Below, piece by piece: positions 35,400-46,600 of a stretch of 64,000 bases of DNA. The notes under the pieces were generated by a model, which was given only the letters and a program-made list of their open reading frames with translations, did not search any database and was not told the origin of the DNA. Source of the stretch: Sapria himalayana (taxonomy: Eukaryota > Streptophyta > Magnoliopsida > Malpighiales > Rafflesiaceae); the NCBI GenBank assembly GCA_029783825.1, contig JAREIK010000500.1, positions 1,095,001 through 1,159,000 of the forward strand, given 5' to 3'. Positions within the stretch are counted from its first letter, which is position 1. Each line of letters opens with the position of its first letter. The translations under genes were made by a program, and so were the position numbers.

Positions 35400-35610
35400 T
35401 AACAAGAACCTTAATATTTTACCATGATGGATATCATGTGAATTCACCTATCCCATGCTGTCTAAGATGATATGAGATCTATTGACTCCTCTGATGTCAA
35501 GTATAACATCATAATATGTTTTTTTATTATAGTTAATATCATTTTGTATAGGAGATCAATGTTGCGACTCGATACCATTGAGGCACTTGCATGCATGAAG
35601 GATTAGAAGG
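35400..35610 (+). pseudogene. hAT dimerisation domain (third element)
   Basis: Decayed frames give 'NSPIPCCLR', 'DLLTPLMSSIT', 'IVNIILYRRSMLRLDTIEALACMKD' and a stop. It is the same domain as 7203-7412, with frameshifts. Confidence 0.7.
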
Positions 35611-36329
35611 ATTCAAGGTTGGGCAGCCAGAATCATACTAGAACAAGAGTAGAGGAGTTGTTGATAAATGATAATTCATGAGACTTTGTGGATGTTGAGG
35701 CCACGCTAGAGATCCCATCAGATGATTATGCAATGATGATGATTATTTGCATACTGATACCAATTAGTATTAGGATTGAGCTTGATTGATGATTGTTATG
35801 TTGTGTTGTTTTTTTTGTTGGATTGAAAGATGATAATTTTTTTTTTCATTTTAAAAATTTTTGTTACTGATTTTATTTTATTATTATTTATATGAAATTA
35901 TGTCATAACTCAAAATGGATAACTTAAAATTTTAAATTTTCAAAATAAATATTTAAAATCAAAAATATGAGACCAATTGACCAGGCTGGCAGCCTCCATG
36001 CACAACTCGGCATTACCATGTATGGCCTAGCATGGCCTAGCATGACCCTAGCACGACCCATCATGATTCTGCCTAGACTCAGGCCGGCTGAGCTATGCTG
36101 GGCTGGTATTAATCAAGTCATGTTATGCCCAACACATCACGGTGGTCAAACTAGGCCACAAAAGAGGGTCATGTCAGCAAGACACTGCCTATTTGAAGTA
36201 AGATAGAATGCCTCAGACTATAATTGCAATGAAACTTATTATGCTCATGGAAGTGACTTTGATTATGAACCTAATAGTATTCATTAGCAACACTATTATC
36301 AGTAGTAATAGAATTATAAAGATTAGGGA

Positions 36330-36783
36330 TATGGAAGTCATGAAGAGAGAACATATTATGGATTTCAACCATCTTTAAAATCTTATTGGACAGTTGAGCT
36401 TGATGAATTGCTGAAAGAATTAAGAAAAGAGACCACTCCTAAAGAAGAAAGGATAAGACAACAAAGAGAGAGAGAGAGAGAGAAGAATTCATGAATTGGT
36501 TTTATTCTAAAGAAAGTATTGCATTAGAAATCCATGTAGCCAAGGAAAAAATGGTTGTGATTGAAACTTTAGAATAGAACATTGAAGACATAGCCTCGAT
36601 TGCTCGAGAAGGAGTAGTTGAAGAAAATAATGTAATCTCCATAGATGGTATGGAGATAATTTTGATAGAAAATCTAGATTATAAAATTGAATATACAACC
36701 TTAACTATTAAAGAAGAAGAAGTTAAGGTAGGTTATAAAGCTTTGGTGGATAAACTGGAGAAGTTGATGAGTGTGTGTACATG
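36330..36783 (+). pseudogene. Coding-like segment, unrecognised
   Basis: One frame gives 'YYGFQPSLKSYWTVELDELLKELRKETTPKEERIRQQRERERE'. After a shift inside the GA run at 36463-36482 another gives 'EEFMNWFYSKESIALEIHVAKEKMVVIETLE', a stop, and 'NIEDIASIAREGVVEENNVISIDGMEIILIENLDYKIEYTTLTIKEEEVKVGYKALVDKLEKLMSVCT'. Acidic and lysine content and low stop density suggest decayed protein-coding sequence. A retroelement region upstream of repeat E would fit the position. I recognise no motif. Confidence 0.4.
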
Positions 36784-38519
36784 AAATTTAAAAAAACCAA
36801 GACTTTTCATAATGTCAATGCTAGGGAGAAAATAATAAAGGAAAGATATATGAAAACTAATTCCATGGATGAGAGAATAGAGACAATCATGCTTTCATTA
36901 TTCATGAATGATACTGAAAGAACAAATTAGAAAGAAGTAAAACAATATATTAAGATGTAGCATGAACGATGGTGATTTTTGATAGATAGAAAGAAGTTTT
37001 ACAGGTCTAGCTATGGATGTTAAACATATCGTTGCTTGAGAGACAACCTAAGAATTTTTTGTATTTCCTATGTGATGAATTGTGATTATTGTGAAAATAA
37101 AAATTACATGTACATATTTACACTTAAAATCCCTCTCACATACAAAAAAATAACACATTCAAACAACTGTTATTCACTATTTTTTCCACAAAACCACAGT
37201 AGTTTTTCAAAGTTATGACTCTGGTTCTACAAAAAGAAAAAATCTATAAGAAGCTATATGACAAGGCCACAATAGTTTTTTTAGTCAAGACTTTGGTTTC
37301 ATAAAAGAAAAAAACATCATAGAAGATAAATGACAAGATCACAAAAATTTTTCAGAGGCATGATTTTTATGATAAGAAGAATGTGCATTACAAAAATTAT
37401 ATGGAAAAGCTATGATTTTTATGCAATGCCAAGACTTGGAAGGTACTACTTTTCCTAACACCATGCTTTTTTATTTATAGAAGAAAAAAAATGCATAAAG
37501 TCATATCTTTTAATTATCATGCCACAATTATAAATATATAACCCTTGAATCTCCTCCACAAAATACTTCTAATTTCTTATCGATGCCATGATGGTTTACC
37601 CTAAATCTTTATAGCTTCTTGATTCGACAATGGAAGGAAGAAGATTATCAATAAAAATGTTTTTGAGACAAGCCATAAGTAGAATGGAAAGAAAAAGCAT
37701 ATGAAGTTTGGTAAAAGCATATAAAGGGTAACATTGAAGAGTTTGTATTGAAATTTGGTAAGGGGAGAACTCACGAATATAAGTAAAGTTTGGTTCTGCC
37801 TCATATGCTGATTTTTTGTAGACACTCTCCATGTCTCCATTACCATTCCAAAAAAAGAAATACTATTATAAATCATTCTTTTTGGATATCACTTTCATGT
37901 AGAAAAGATTTTAGAGAAATCAATTCTCATATTCCTTGATAGTAAATTTTCTAGCCAACTAATTTATCATTTCCTTATTACTTTGCTATGTTTAGCCAAA
38001 AAAATTCAAATAAATAAATAAGTTGATACAATGAGTCTGTCAGTGTCCATTCTAACATTGGTCACCCTTAAAGAAAGAAATTGAAAGAAATATAAAAAGG
38101 AAGATGTCAATGATTGAAGAAGAAGAATCATGTAAAATTTGGGAAGAACATTCATCCTTCACTATGGGTGACACACAAGAGATGGAATGAATAGGAGGAA
38201 TGCGAAAAGATGAGTTAACTCACTTTGAATATTTTTTTGCAATATACTATGGTATATTTATGGATATTTTACATATTTTAAAAATATGTAGTGAAATATA
38301 TACCAAAATAAGGAAGAGATAAAAATAAAAATTCATTCCTTATGCATATGAGTAGTAGAAAAAGTTTAAAATCAATATGCAATGAAGATAAAGTATCTCC
38401 ATAAAAAAGAGATTGTTTTTTTCATAACACAAGAAATATTTGAAGATCGAGCTACAAACTCTTGGAAGAGAAGATAAAATGCATAGATGTTGGACTAATG
38501 AGAATTATTTGTCTTCTTC
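36784..38519. other. No recognisable gene
   Basis: Decayed sequence with a locally repeated theme around 37160-37440 ('gacaaggccacaa', 'ttttcaaag/agaggcatgattttat'). The minus-strand 78- and 91-codon frames at 37596-37876 overlap in different phases and match nothing I know. Confidence 0.4.
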
Positions 38520-39560
38520 CATATAGACTAAATTACTCTCATTTGACACTGTCTAATAGAGATTATAAAAGGATTTAGCCTATGACACTGCAAGTGCATA
38601 GGTCATATAAGTAATAAAAATGGATGTAAGTCCAGATATCATTTCCACGAAGATTGACAAGAATAAATTTGTCAACTACTCAAACTACTAAATATTCATA
38701 CTATTCGAACCACTAGAAAGATGTTTTCAGATACTATTTAAAATATAATGAAAATAAAAGAACTAAAACCTAAAGCAAAAATTTAAAAGAAATCTATAAA
38801 GATAAATTGCACTAGAATAGTTCTCTTGCAGAAACTAATAATGGCATGAAATTTTATGAAATAGTCAATTCCTATAGATTTCTCTATCATGGCTTATTTC
38901 TAAAAAAAATTAAAATCTATCAAGAACAATCATGTAGCCTTGGATCTCTTCCTGTAGCTACAAATCTTACCACTTAGAAAATCTTACTTCCCTAGAAGTC
39001 AAAGATCTAATTGATTACTCGTAATTCGAGTCTTCTAATGAGAATTAGGTATTTTTCTTTCTCAATATTTTCATACCCATTTTTGAAGACTATAAGTCTC
39101 TTATTTCCCAAGACATAAGTGTTTCAAGTCTCTGCAAATGGTTAGTGCCTCTTCCTTAAAATTTTTAAGTATTTTCTCTTCAATTAATTGGTTCTAAGCT
39201 AACATGGGGACATTGATCACACAAAAGATTAATGTGATATCTATAGTTATTTATCTAGATAATTGCTTCATTTTCTCATCTCTGAATAAAATGGGGACTT
39301 ATCTACATAAACTGATAGAGCTCCCTTGTTCATCACTATTAGCCTAACATACCCTTATAATAGACTGTTCTCTATCCCTCATGAGTCACCTTCTATATCT
39401 CACTTAGAGGACCTCCCAGAAATAAGGATAGGATACAATGAATTATAGAAATTCAACATTAATATTATGAACAAGTTAATTGAATTTTAACACTAACCCA
39501 TTAGATTTAACCTTCTGCTTTCAAGACAATCTCACTGATTTCTATAGAAGAATATACTAA
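38520..39560 (-). repeat. ~1-kb dispersed repeat, inverted partner of 27690-28690
   Basis: This is the reverse-complement match to 27690-28690, including 'gacactgcaagtgcataggt' at 38598 and 'ggaggacctcccagaaataagg'-like sequence at 39410. Separation is about 10 kb, so the two copies could fold or recombine to invert the interval. Confidence 0.65.
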
Positions 39561-39899
39561 ACTGTTAACTTAATCTAGTGAAAATCTCATGTCTTTAACT
39601 AGATCATAATCACCAATGAACTACAGATCAAGGTAGCACATGATGATTGCGATTAATGAATTCATCTGAATTCAAGAAATTTATTTAAGTTTCAAAATAA
39701 TACAGCCAATGATTAATAAGGAAAAAGCAAAAATTATCAGATTCAAGTTTCTCTAATGCAGAGTTCCATATCCAAAACGAACAACAAAGAATGATGCTAA
39801 TCTAATCTAGATCTATGCTAAAATTTAAAAAATAAAGATGATAGAATATGCTTTTATATGGTATGTGCTAGCCCTAGCTTGTAAAGTTATTTTTGTAAA

Positions 39900-41784
39900 A
39901 TCTAGAAAAAGTGGCCTAACTTTTAATTCCTTGTTGCGACTTCCACTTCTATGTATTTGTCTATTTTCAGTCACAACCTATTTCTGATGTCACCGCCAAT
40001 TTTTGATGTCATAATCAATTTCTAATATCATGACCTAGTATTTTCCTATTGCTTAAACTTTAATGTTGTGACTAGAAGTTTTTGTTGCGATCTAATTTCT
40101 GACTTGGTATTCTTTGCTAAAAGAATTCTTTGTCATGACATTAGTTTTTTTATTGTAGCTTCAACATAGTTCATTCTCTTTTGGTTCCTGAAAAATATAT
40201 CATTATCAACTTTGTCTTTTTTTCCTTGCACTTTTAGTCGTGACTTATTGTGTGTTGTGATATGAACTGTCTATGTTGCAACATAGAATACTCTCTTCTC
40301 TTCTATTTGGTGTAGCAACTATAATTCTTCTGCTAAAGACCTGAGTTTGTCTATGTGGCCCATTATGGACAAGAAATGGACAAATGCATGAAGCTATTAC
40401 TATTCATAGTACTGTGAGTTTGTCTTATATAAAGATTAGGCCCAAATCATGGTCATTGTTAGTACAACAACATTGTGTTACATAAAGATCAAGATGTATA
40501 ATAGAGTCACAATTATTTTATAGAATCACAACCTCAAGTTGAATACATAAAAGACAAATTTATAATTATTTTTTGAAAGCTACTACTTCATACTTAGAAT
40601 AATGCAATTTCACCATAGTATAAAAATAGAAGATTAGAATTTTCAAAGGATCTCTCATTTCTTCTTTTTCTCCCTCATACAACAAGCAAAGTCATTATAA
40701 CTATCAAACCATAGAGGTGAATTTCACACTTTCTAGGGATTCCACAAGTTAGCAAGGGATACATGATTTATGTGAATCCCTAGAGTTGGGGGAATGGCCT
40801 TCAAACCTCACTCTTCTAGGGATAGATTTGAAATTTTGTACGAAACTAACACGAGTCTAGGTTTTATGTTATTTGTGATATGTGATATAAATTGGTTTTA
40901 TTTATGAATGAATGAATGATTTGATTTATTTTAAGTATAGATATTAATATATGGTGATTAAAATAGATCTTGAATTAGGGTTTCAATTATTAGAAAGTTT
41001 GTACAAAATTATTGTGGTGAATGGTGATATGTAAACTACAAGGCTCACTTGTGCACTTGATAAAAAGGAGTGATAGCCCTTCCAACCATGATATATGAGA
41101 TAAATCAATGTATTGAACCTCAAAATTTATATATATTAATCATCATAAGTATGATGCTTTCAAAGCCAAAGTATATATACTTTTACATACCAATTCATTG
41201 TATATAATTAAAAGGAACTTGATTGGGATGATAGTTATATAAAAAATTCTTCTAAGGAGTTAACCTTTATTATGTGAGTTGCATCATCACAAAGTAGTAT
41301 AGTGATAGATAATCCTTAGGACATGCATGAGTATGTTGTGACTCACAAGATGGTGACAATGTACATGAGCTACTTTTACTTGTATGGTTCCCAGCAATAA
41401 AACTTGAGAGAAATATATTTTAATTATGTGAGTATGACTTTTATAAAGACGAAAGTGCAAATATTTATAAACCATATCACTTTGTAGTCATTTTGATATT
41501 TGAGGCTAGAGAATAAAAGTATGTATATGAAATAATTATTAAAGATAGTTGACGAAGTTACTTAAAAGATATGAGACCACGAATAAATCTCTTATAGAGA
41601 TGAATTATTTTCTTGATAGTAATATATCGAGGGAAAAGCTATGAGATAATCACTATTATTAAGAGCTCAATGGTGATAGCCACCTTGTATGTTTTTAGAA
41701 AAATGAGTCATTTCATAATAACAACTTTTGTTCTATGTACAATATAATATAAGTTGACCAATTTAAATGGTATCAAATAGATTA
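39900..41784 (+). repeat. LTR-like repeat E, copy 1 (approximate left end)
   Basis: 40420-41784 is collinear with 59230-60570. Shared blocks include 'gtctaggtttta', 'gtgatagcccttc', 'gcatgagcatgttgtgactc'-like sequence and 'aatataatataagt'. The left part repeats 'gtcatgac/gttgcgac' themes, as does 58760-59200. Size and non-coding nature suggest a retrotransposon LTR or 3' region. A fourth hAT is inserted at its right end. Confidence 0.6.
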
Positions 41785-43317
41785 TAGAGGTATCAAATGG
41801 GGCATGTCAGGTCGGCATGATCCATTTTTTGGTGGCCTACTCAGCCTAGTATGATGTGCCTGGCCCAGCACAATACATGAGTCGTGTCATGCCTAGCATA
41901 GCATGACTCAAAATGGTTAGGCCCGACACATCCTGATTGGCCTGACTATGCTGGATTCAGTTTGGTGGTGGCTTTGCTATGTTAGTTTCATGCTGGGACA
42001 TGACGAGGTGTGTCGAGTCGTGCTAGGTCATGCCGGAATGTGCCGGTTCATGCCAGGACGTATTGAGTCATGCCGTTTCAGCCTGTTCGAAATTGGGTCA
42101 TCCCAAACTTCAAATAAATTTTAAAATTTGAATTTTAATACTAAATTAATTAATTAATTAATTTAATTAATAAAACAAAAATACAAAATTACTATCACAA
42201 GTCACAACTCACAACACACAAGTAAAATTACATACAAATTACAAAATAATAAAGCAAGATTAAATTATAAAAAGATAAAAATCAATACATCAAGGATAAA
42301 CTAATAAACATAAAACATCAACTTCATAATTATGTGAATAATAAAGAACAAAATAACAATAAAAGTAGCAAGCTCGAATGACAAAAATAAATAGACAAAG
42401 ACAATCCAAAAATGATCAATCTCATAAGCACATGATGGTATCACTAGCAATAAGCCGTGGGCATTATAATAGGCTCAATCTCAGTCATCATCAAAGTCCT
42501 AGGAATCATCATTAGCAACTAATTTTTCTAATCTTGCTGCAGTTGCATCACGATCTTGAATACTCATGCTCAAATCCACTCAATCCTTCATGTATACTAA
42601 AGTCACAATAATATATGGTCATAATCTTGACCTTCTATTTAAACTCATATTCACTATAATAGAAAAAGTAGACTTCGATACTAATCTTGACACCGGAGAA
42701 GTTTGTAGATCCCGTGACACCTTAGACAGCATGGGATAGGTGGACTTTTAAGATTTACACTAACTATAAAATATCAAGGTTCTTATTATTAGTATGTGAT
42801 AGAGTTCAACAGTAATTAGTATCTAAGTATTGAGATAGCTTGCTACAATTCGACAGTCCATCCCATCATTTTCTCCTCGCTAACTGAATGGAGAAGTCAT
42901 CATCTCTGAATATAGTATTTATGTCCTTACTTGGAGCCTAACTACTATAACCACCATACCTATTATCATAGTATGTAAATAGTTCAGTCAACTTCTCGTG
43001 AATGAACCCTTCAGGTTGGTGTTCTTAGTTCATGCAAAAGGATATGTATGTCAACAACCATGTCACTAAATGTAAAGTCATCTCTAAACTTCCTAAACAT
43101 GCTACTAATAGTGCATATGCACCTGAGTGTAATGCAAGTGGTAGGAGTTTAAACTAATGAATATATGTTTGTCATGTCATAATAAATCTTCAAATTTTTC
43201 ATAAATGAAATTTTTATAGCCTAGTTAGTCTCATCAATAATCAGTTTATCACTCTTACTATTGATGTAGTTAGATATCATGTGTTCATATCTAACACATG
43301 ACTCTAACATTAGGTGA
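41785..43317 (-). mobile_element. Fourth hAT, truncated at the junction with copia L
   Basis: The left TIR reads TAGAGGTATCAAATGGGG, preceded by the candidate target 8-mer ATAGATTA (41777-41784). The GC-richer subterminal zone with 'gtcatgcc' motifs spans 41800-42110. Minus-strand transposase remains are the dimerisation domain (42540-42760) and part of the middle domain (43000-43317), with an internal deletion near 43055. The core and N-terminus are missing. At about 43317 the sequence changes abruptly to copia integrase. Repeat E copy 2 shows the unoccupied site around 60560. Confidence 0.7.
42540..43317 (-). pseudogene. hAT transposase remnants (fourth element)
   Basis: The minus strand reads 'SCVRYEHMISNYINSKSDKLIIDETN', 'SFMKNLKIYYDMTNIY', 'RCICTISSMFRKFRDDFTF', and then after a deletion 'STYPMLSKVSRDLQTSPVSRLVSKSTFSI'. 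Order matches the other hAT copies. A 72-codon ORF (43221-43439) runs in one frame from copia integrase into this hAT, which is a chance fusion. Confidence 0.7.
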
Positions 43318-44299
43318 ACCCCTTGAGGATTGCCTATTACTAGTCCACATCTCATATGGTGTTTTTTAACTACTTTGGATGGAACTTGATTTAGTATGAA
43401 CGTAGTTGTTTCTAGTGGAAAATTTGTTAGACTCATCATAGATCAGACCATATCTAATAAAGCTTGATTCCTCCTCTTAGACATACCATTTTGTTGTGGT
43501 GTTCCAGGGGAGTTAATTGTGAAATAATTCCACAAGTTCTAAGATGATCATCAAATTCTTAGCTCAAATATTCACCACCTCGATCAGATCGAAGTGCCTT
43601 GATTGTCTTGCCAAGTTGGTTTTGTACTTTATTTTGAAAATATTTGAACATATCAAATGATTCAGAGTTATGTCTCATCAAGTAGATATAACCATATCTG
43701 TTAAAGTCATTATTACATGTAATGAAGTACTTGTAACCTTTTCTAGCATCTGAACTTAATGGTCCATATACATCTATATGTATGAGATCTGATAATTCAT
43801 TGGCCTTTTCATTGTGTCCAGTAAAGAGATCCTTTGTCATCTTACCTAATAAACAATAATCATATCTATCATATGATTCAAAATCAAATGAATTCAAAAG
43901 TTCAACTTGATGGAGTTTTGAGATACATTTCTCATTTATATGATCAAAGCGACAATACCAAAGATAGGTTGAATTTAAATCACTTGATTTAAATTTCTTA
44001 GTAGTTATGTTGTAGATATGAAAATTATTGGATTTTTGAAGGTTCATAACATAAAGACCATCATAAAAATAGGTATTTGCATAAAACATGTCTTTATGAA
44101 AAATGGAGTAATTATTATTCTTAATAATAAAAGAAAAACCATCATTATCCAAATAAGAAACTGAAAATATATAAATATAAATATGTGTGATCCACATCCA
44201 GTATCTAAATTTTCTATACATTGTAGAAACATAATAACAATTATCCAAAACTAACAAAAGCTCATTGGGAAAAGTAAGTTCATAACTTTTTACAACCAA
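43318..44299 (-). pseudogene. Copia L GAG-pre-integrase and integrase
   Basis: The 246-codon frame (43559-44299) reads through 'DNCYYVSTM', 'SYLDNDGFSFIIKNN', 'LWYCRFDHINEKCISKLHQ' (zinc-binding HHCC region), 'HIDVYGPLSSDARKGYKYFITCNNDFNRYGYIYLM' and 'KTIKALRSDRGGEYLS'. The DDE residues are D in HIDVYG, D in NNDF and E in GGEYL, and all are present. Further left 'PGTPQQNGMSKRRNQALLDMV' and 'TTTFILNQVPSKVVKK' continue the integrase, with stops. It is the best-preserved coding stretch in the window. A 23-base insertion copied from the protease site lies at 44183-44205. Confidence 0.85.
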
Positions 44300-44329
44300 A
44301 GTAGTAACTTTTGCTCAATTGCCTACTCA

Positions 44330-44430
44330 TAGATCAACTTTGCCCTTCTTTAGTTGTCTACTCCTTTTGAGTCCATGCACATGTGTACAAATGTGTGATC
44401 CACATCCAGTATCAAATACCTAAGAACTAG
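44330..44430 (-). pseudogene. Copia L protease active-site region
   Basis: In one minus-strand frame the sequence reads 'YLDTGCGSHICTHVHGLK', the aspartic protease site (D-T-G). The flanking nucleocapsid is in another frame, so a frameshift separates gag from protease. The catalytic aspartate codon is intact. Confidence 0.7.
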
Positions 44431-44459
44431 AAGGAAAAAAATTAATTTGTATATATAAA

Positions 44460-44764
44460 CATGTGAAGAACTAGCCTCATCAGTCTTCTTCTTCTTCAAA
44501 TCTTTTAAATACAGCTTGCAGTTTCTCTTCCAATAGCCAAGTTCATTACAAAAGAAACAAATACCCTTCTTTTGAGGTTTTAGCCTTGGATTCATGTTTG
44601 AGTTTGGGTTGAGCATTGAACTTTTCTTTGCCCTTGCCCTTGTCTTTTCCCTTGATCTTGAAGCCCTTTTTATTTTGAACCATTAAAACATGACCATGCT
44701 TGGATTTAACATTCTGCTCAATAGTTTTAAGCATCATATGAAGTTTAAAGATAGATTTATCCAT
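44460..44764 (-). pseudogene. Copia L gag C-terminus and zinc knuckle
   Basis: The frame at 44546-44764 gives 'LHMMLKTIEQNVKSKHGHVLMVQNKKGFKIKGKDKGKGKEKF'. A shifted frame at 44350-44616 gives 'KKGICFFCNELGYWKRNCKLYLKDLKKKKTDEASSS'. The knuckle CX2CX4HX4C has tyrosine in place of histidine. In the family this basic domain binds genomic RNA. Confidence 0.8.
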
Positions 44765-44889
44765 TTATTCATGTTATATTCATGGAAAATTGGTCATAAC
44801 TATCAGGAAGTGAATCCAGGATCAAAATAGTTACCAACTCTTATTTTTAGAGCATGAGCACTAACTGAAACACCCTCAGTCATCTTGCA

Positions 44890-45267
44890 TTAATTTAGTG
44901 CCTTGGTAGTCTCATACCTTTCTTGCCTTGCTTGTTGCTGAAATATTTTTTTAAGATTGAAGATCATATTATAAGCTTCCATATTTTTCATATCCTTCTG
45001 AAGTTCAGAACTCATGGTAGCTTGCATCAAGCATGCAACATCAATAAAGTCATTATGATGCTTCTCATAAGCATTCTTATCATCTCTAGGAGCATTATCA
45101 GCTGGTTCTTTATGGAGAGGTTCGTCCAGGACATAAAGCTTCCTTTCTTGTTTGAGAACAATTCTCAAATTTTGAAACCAATCAAGAAAGTTAGTCCAAG
45201 TAGGTTTATCCTTCTCAAGGACTAATCGTAGTGACATAGTAGAATTATTGTTGTTATTATTGGCCAT
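44890..45267 (-). pseudogene. Copia L gag N-terminal domain
   Basis: The 125-residue frame starts 'MANNNNNNSTMSLRLVLEKDKPTWTNFLDWFQNLRIVLKQERKLYVLDEPLHKEPADNAPRDD' and ends 'MIFNLKKIFQQQARQERYETTKALN'. It matches the copia gag (UBN2-type) domain closely, including 'TGxNFxDWxRNLRIVLxxExKxYVLxxPxP' and 'MFxxQARxERYxTxKxL'. The start at 45267 is probably the true gag start, since it follows the leader after the primer-binding site. A stop follows 'TTKALN'. Confidence 0.85.
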
Positions 45268-45289
45268 CTATAATGGATGCAAAGTTTGA

Positions 45290-46587
45290 TAAGTATTTTG
45301 ATTATAAAAAATGTTCACTAAATTAATAACCCTCAATAATAATCATATTAATTTAGTGAGCTAAGATCCATATTTTACTCAACTTTAAGTCAATTTGGCA
45401 TGACACTTAAAATTATGTTATTTAGGTAGATAACTCTTACCAATTATATCTCATGCAATTCTTAGATATTTATGGGATTTTGACATCATATATCCCGGTA
45501 TGTTTAAATCCCATCTAATACCTTTAGGCCCAAAACTATTTTGATAACCTAATTAAGTTAAACCATTTTTAAACACATGGGTAGCACCATTACTCATCTT
45601 GTCTCCTTGGTGTCACCTAATGTACTTCTACTTTGGTAGAACCTATATTTAAGTTATAAACGATTTGACAAGTGTTTAGATATGGATGACATGTTAACTT
45701 TAAATTTTATGTGAGGGATCTTGATTGATTTTAATTTTCAATTAATAATCTCATCATATATCTAGTATCACATACTCATGTAACATCATACATAGCATCT
45801 CATACATGCATAAAATAAACGTGTCACCGTATGACCTTAATTTTAATTGATCTTCATAAGCCAATATGAAGATCAATAGTCATTCCTATGTAGTAATAAG
45901 TAGCTCCATGAAGTTGATTTGACAACCAACTTACGCATAGACACCTAGCTCCTCCGTCATCATAATTGAATTACATGACTTCGAATGTCTTGCATTGTCT
46001 CTTTTGTTTTATTACAATAATTAAAAAATTGCAATAAAACAAAAACAACATGCAAGTCATATTTAATAATTACAACCCTTGAAAAAAAATTATAATAATA
46101 TACCAATACATGTTTATTCATTGGTCTTATCAATAATTTTTTATTTAATATTATCAATACATGTTTATTGATATTATCAATAAATTTAAAATAAGCCCGA
46201 AAGTCATCAAAATCACATTAAAATAACATATTATGTAATCTCATTACACATAGGGCTTATTTTGGCACTACCATAAATAATCACTGATAAATCAAAATTG
46301 ACATATGAATTTACTCTATGTAATTATATGATTAAGACAAAGCTAGAATTATATATCATGCTATTAAACACTTGAATAGCAATATCTCATTCGGATTCAC
46401 AATCATACTAACAAATCCTTTTAGGTTTTGAATTCAATCAATTAATACCTTAACAAAACCTATTAACTATGCCGTCGTAAAAACCATAATATCACATATA
46501 TTCAAAAATACAAATCATGCTAGAATCATATACATCATATACATACGATCAAATATGACATTATCGGTTTTTATGAAAATACAAGTT
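45290..46587 (-). other. Copia L spacer between primer-binding site and gag
   Basis: About 1.3 kb without coding signal. It is unusually long for a copia leader. It may carry an unrecognised insertion. Confidence 0.45.
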
Positions 46588-46600
46588 CCTCTGATACCAT
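46588..46600 (-). promoter_or_regulatory. Copia L primer-binding site
   Basis: On the minus strand it reads ATGGTATCAGAGG immediately after the LTR end. TGGTATCAGAG is complementary to the 3' end of initiator methionine tRNA, the usual copia primer. Confidence 0.85.

Larger units (their letters stand above)
33700..36215 (+). mobile_element. Third hAT transposon, decayed (approximate ends)
   Basis: All hAT transposase segments occur in order on the plus strand: N-terminal region (34010-34318), core (34324-34680), middle domain (34790-35240) and dimerisation (35400-35610). A GC-rich subterminal zone (35965-36200) with 'gcatggcctagcatg' motifs closes the right end, where 'gcctatttgaagtaagatag' is a degraded 'cccatttgacacctcta'. 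The 5' sequence at 33720-33840 resembles the 5' region of the outer hAT near 9960-10080. I could not find the left TIR or a target duplication. Confidence 0.7.

Noticed and set aside
41785..43317. hAT4 as a clean insertion with both ends
   Set aside because: The right TIR and right target duplication are missing, and the right border is a fusion with copia integrase.
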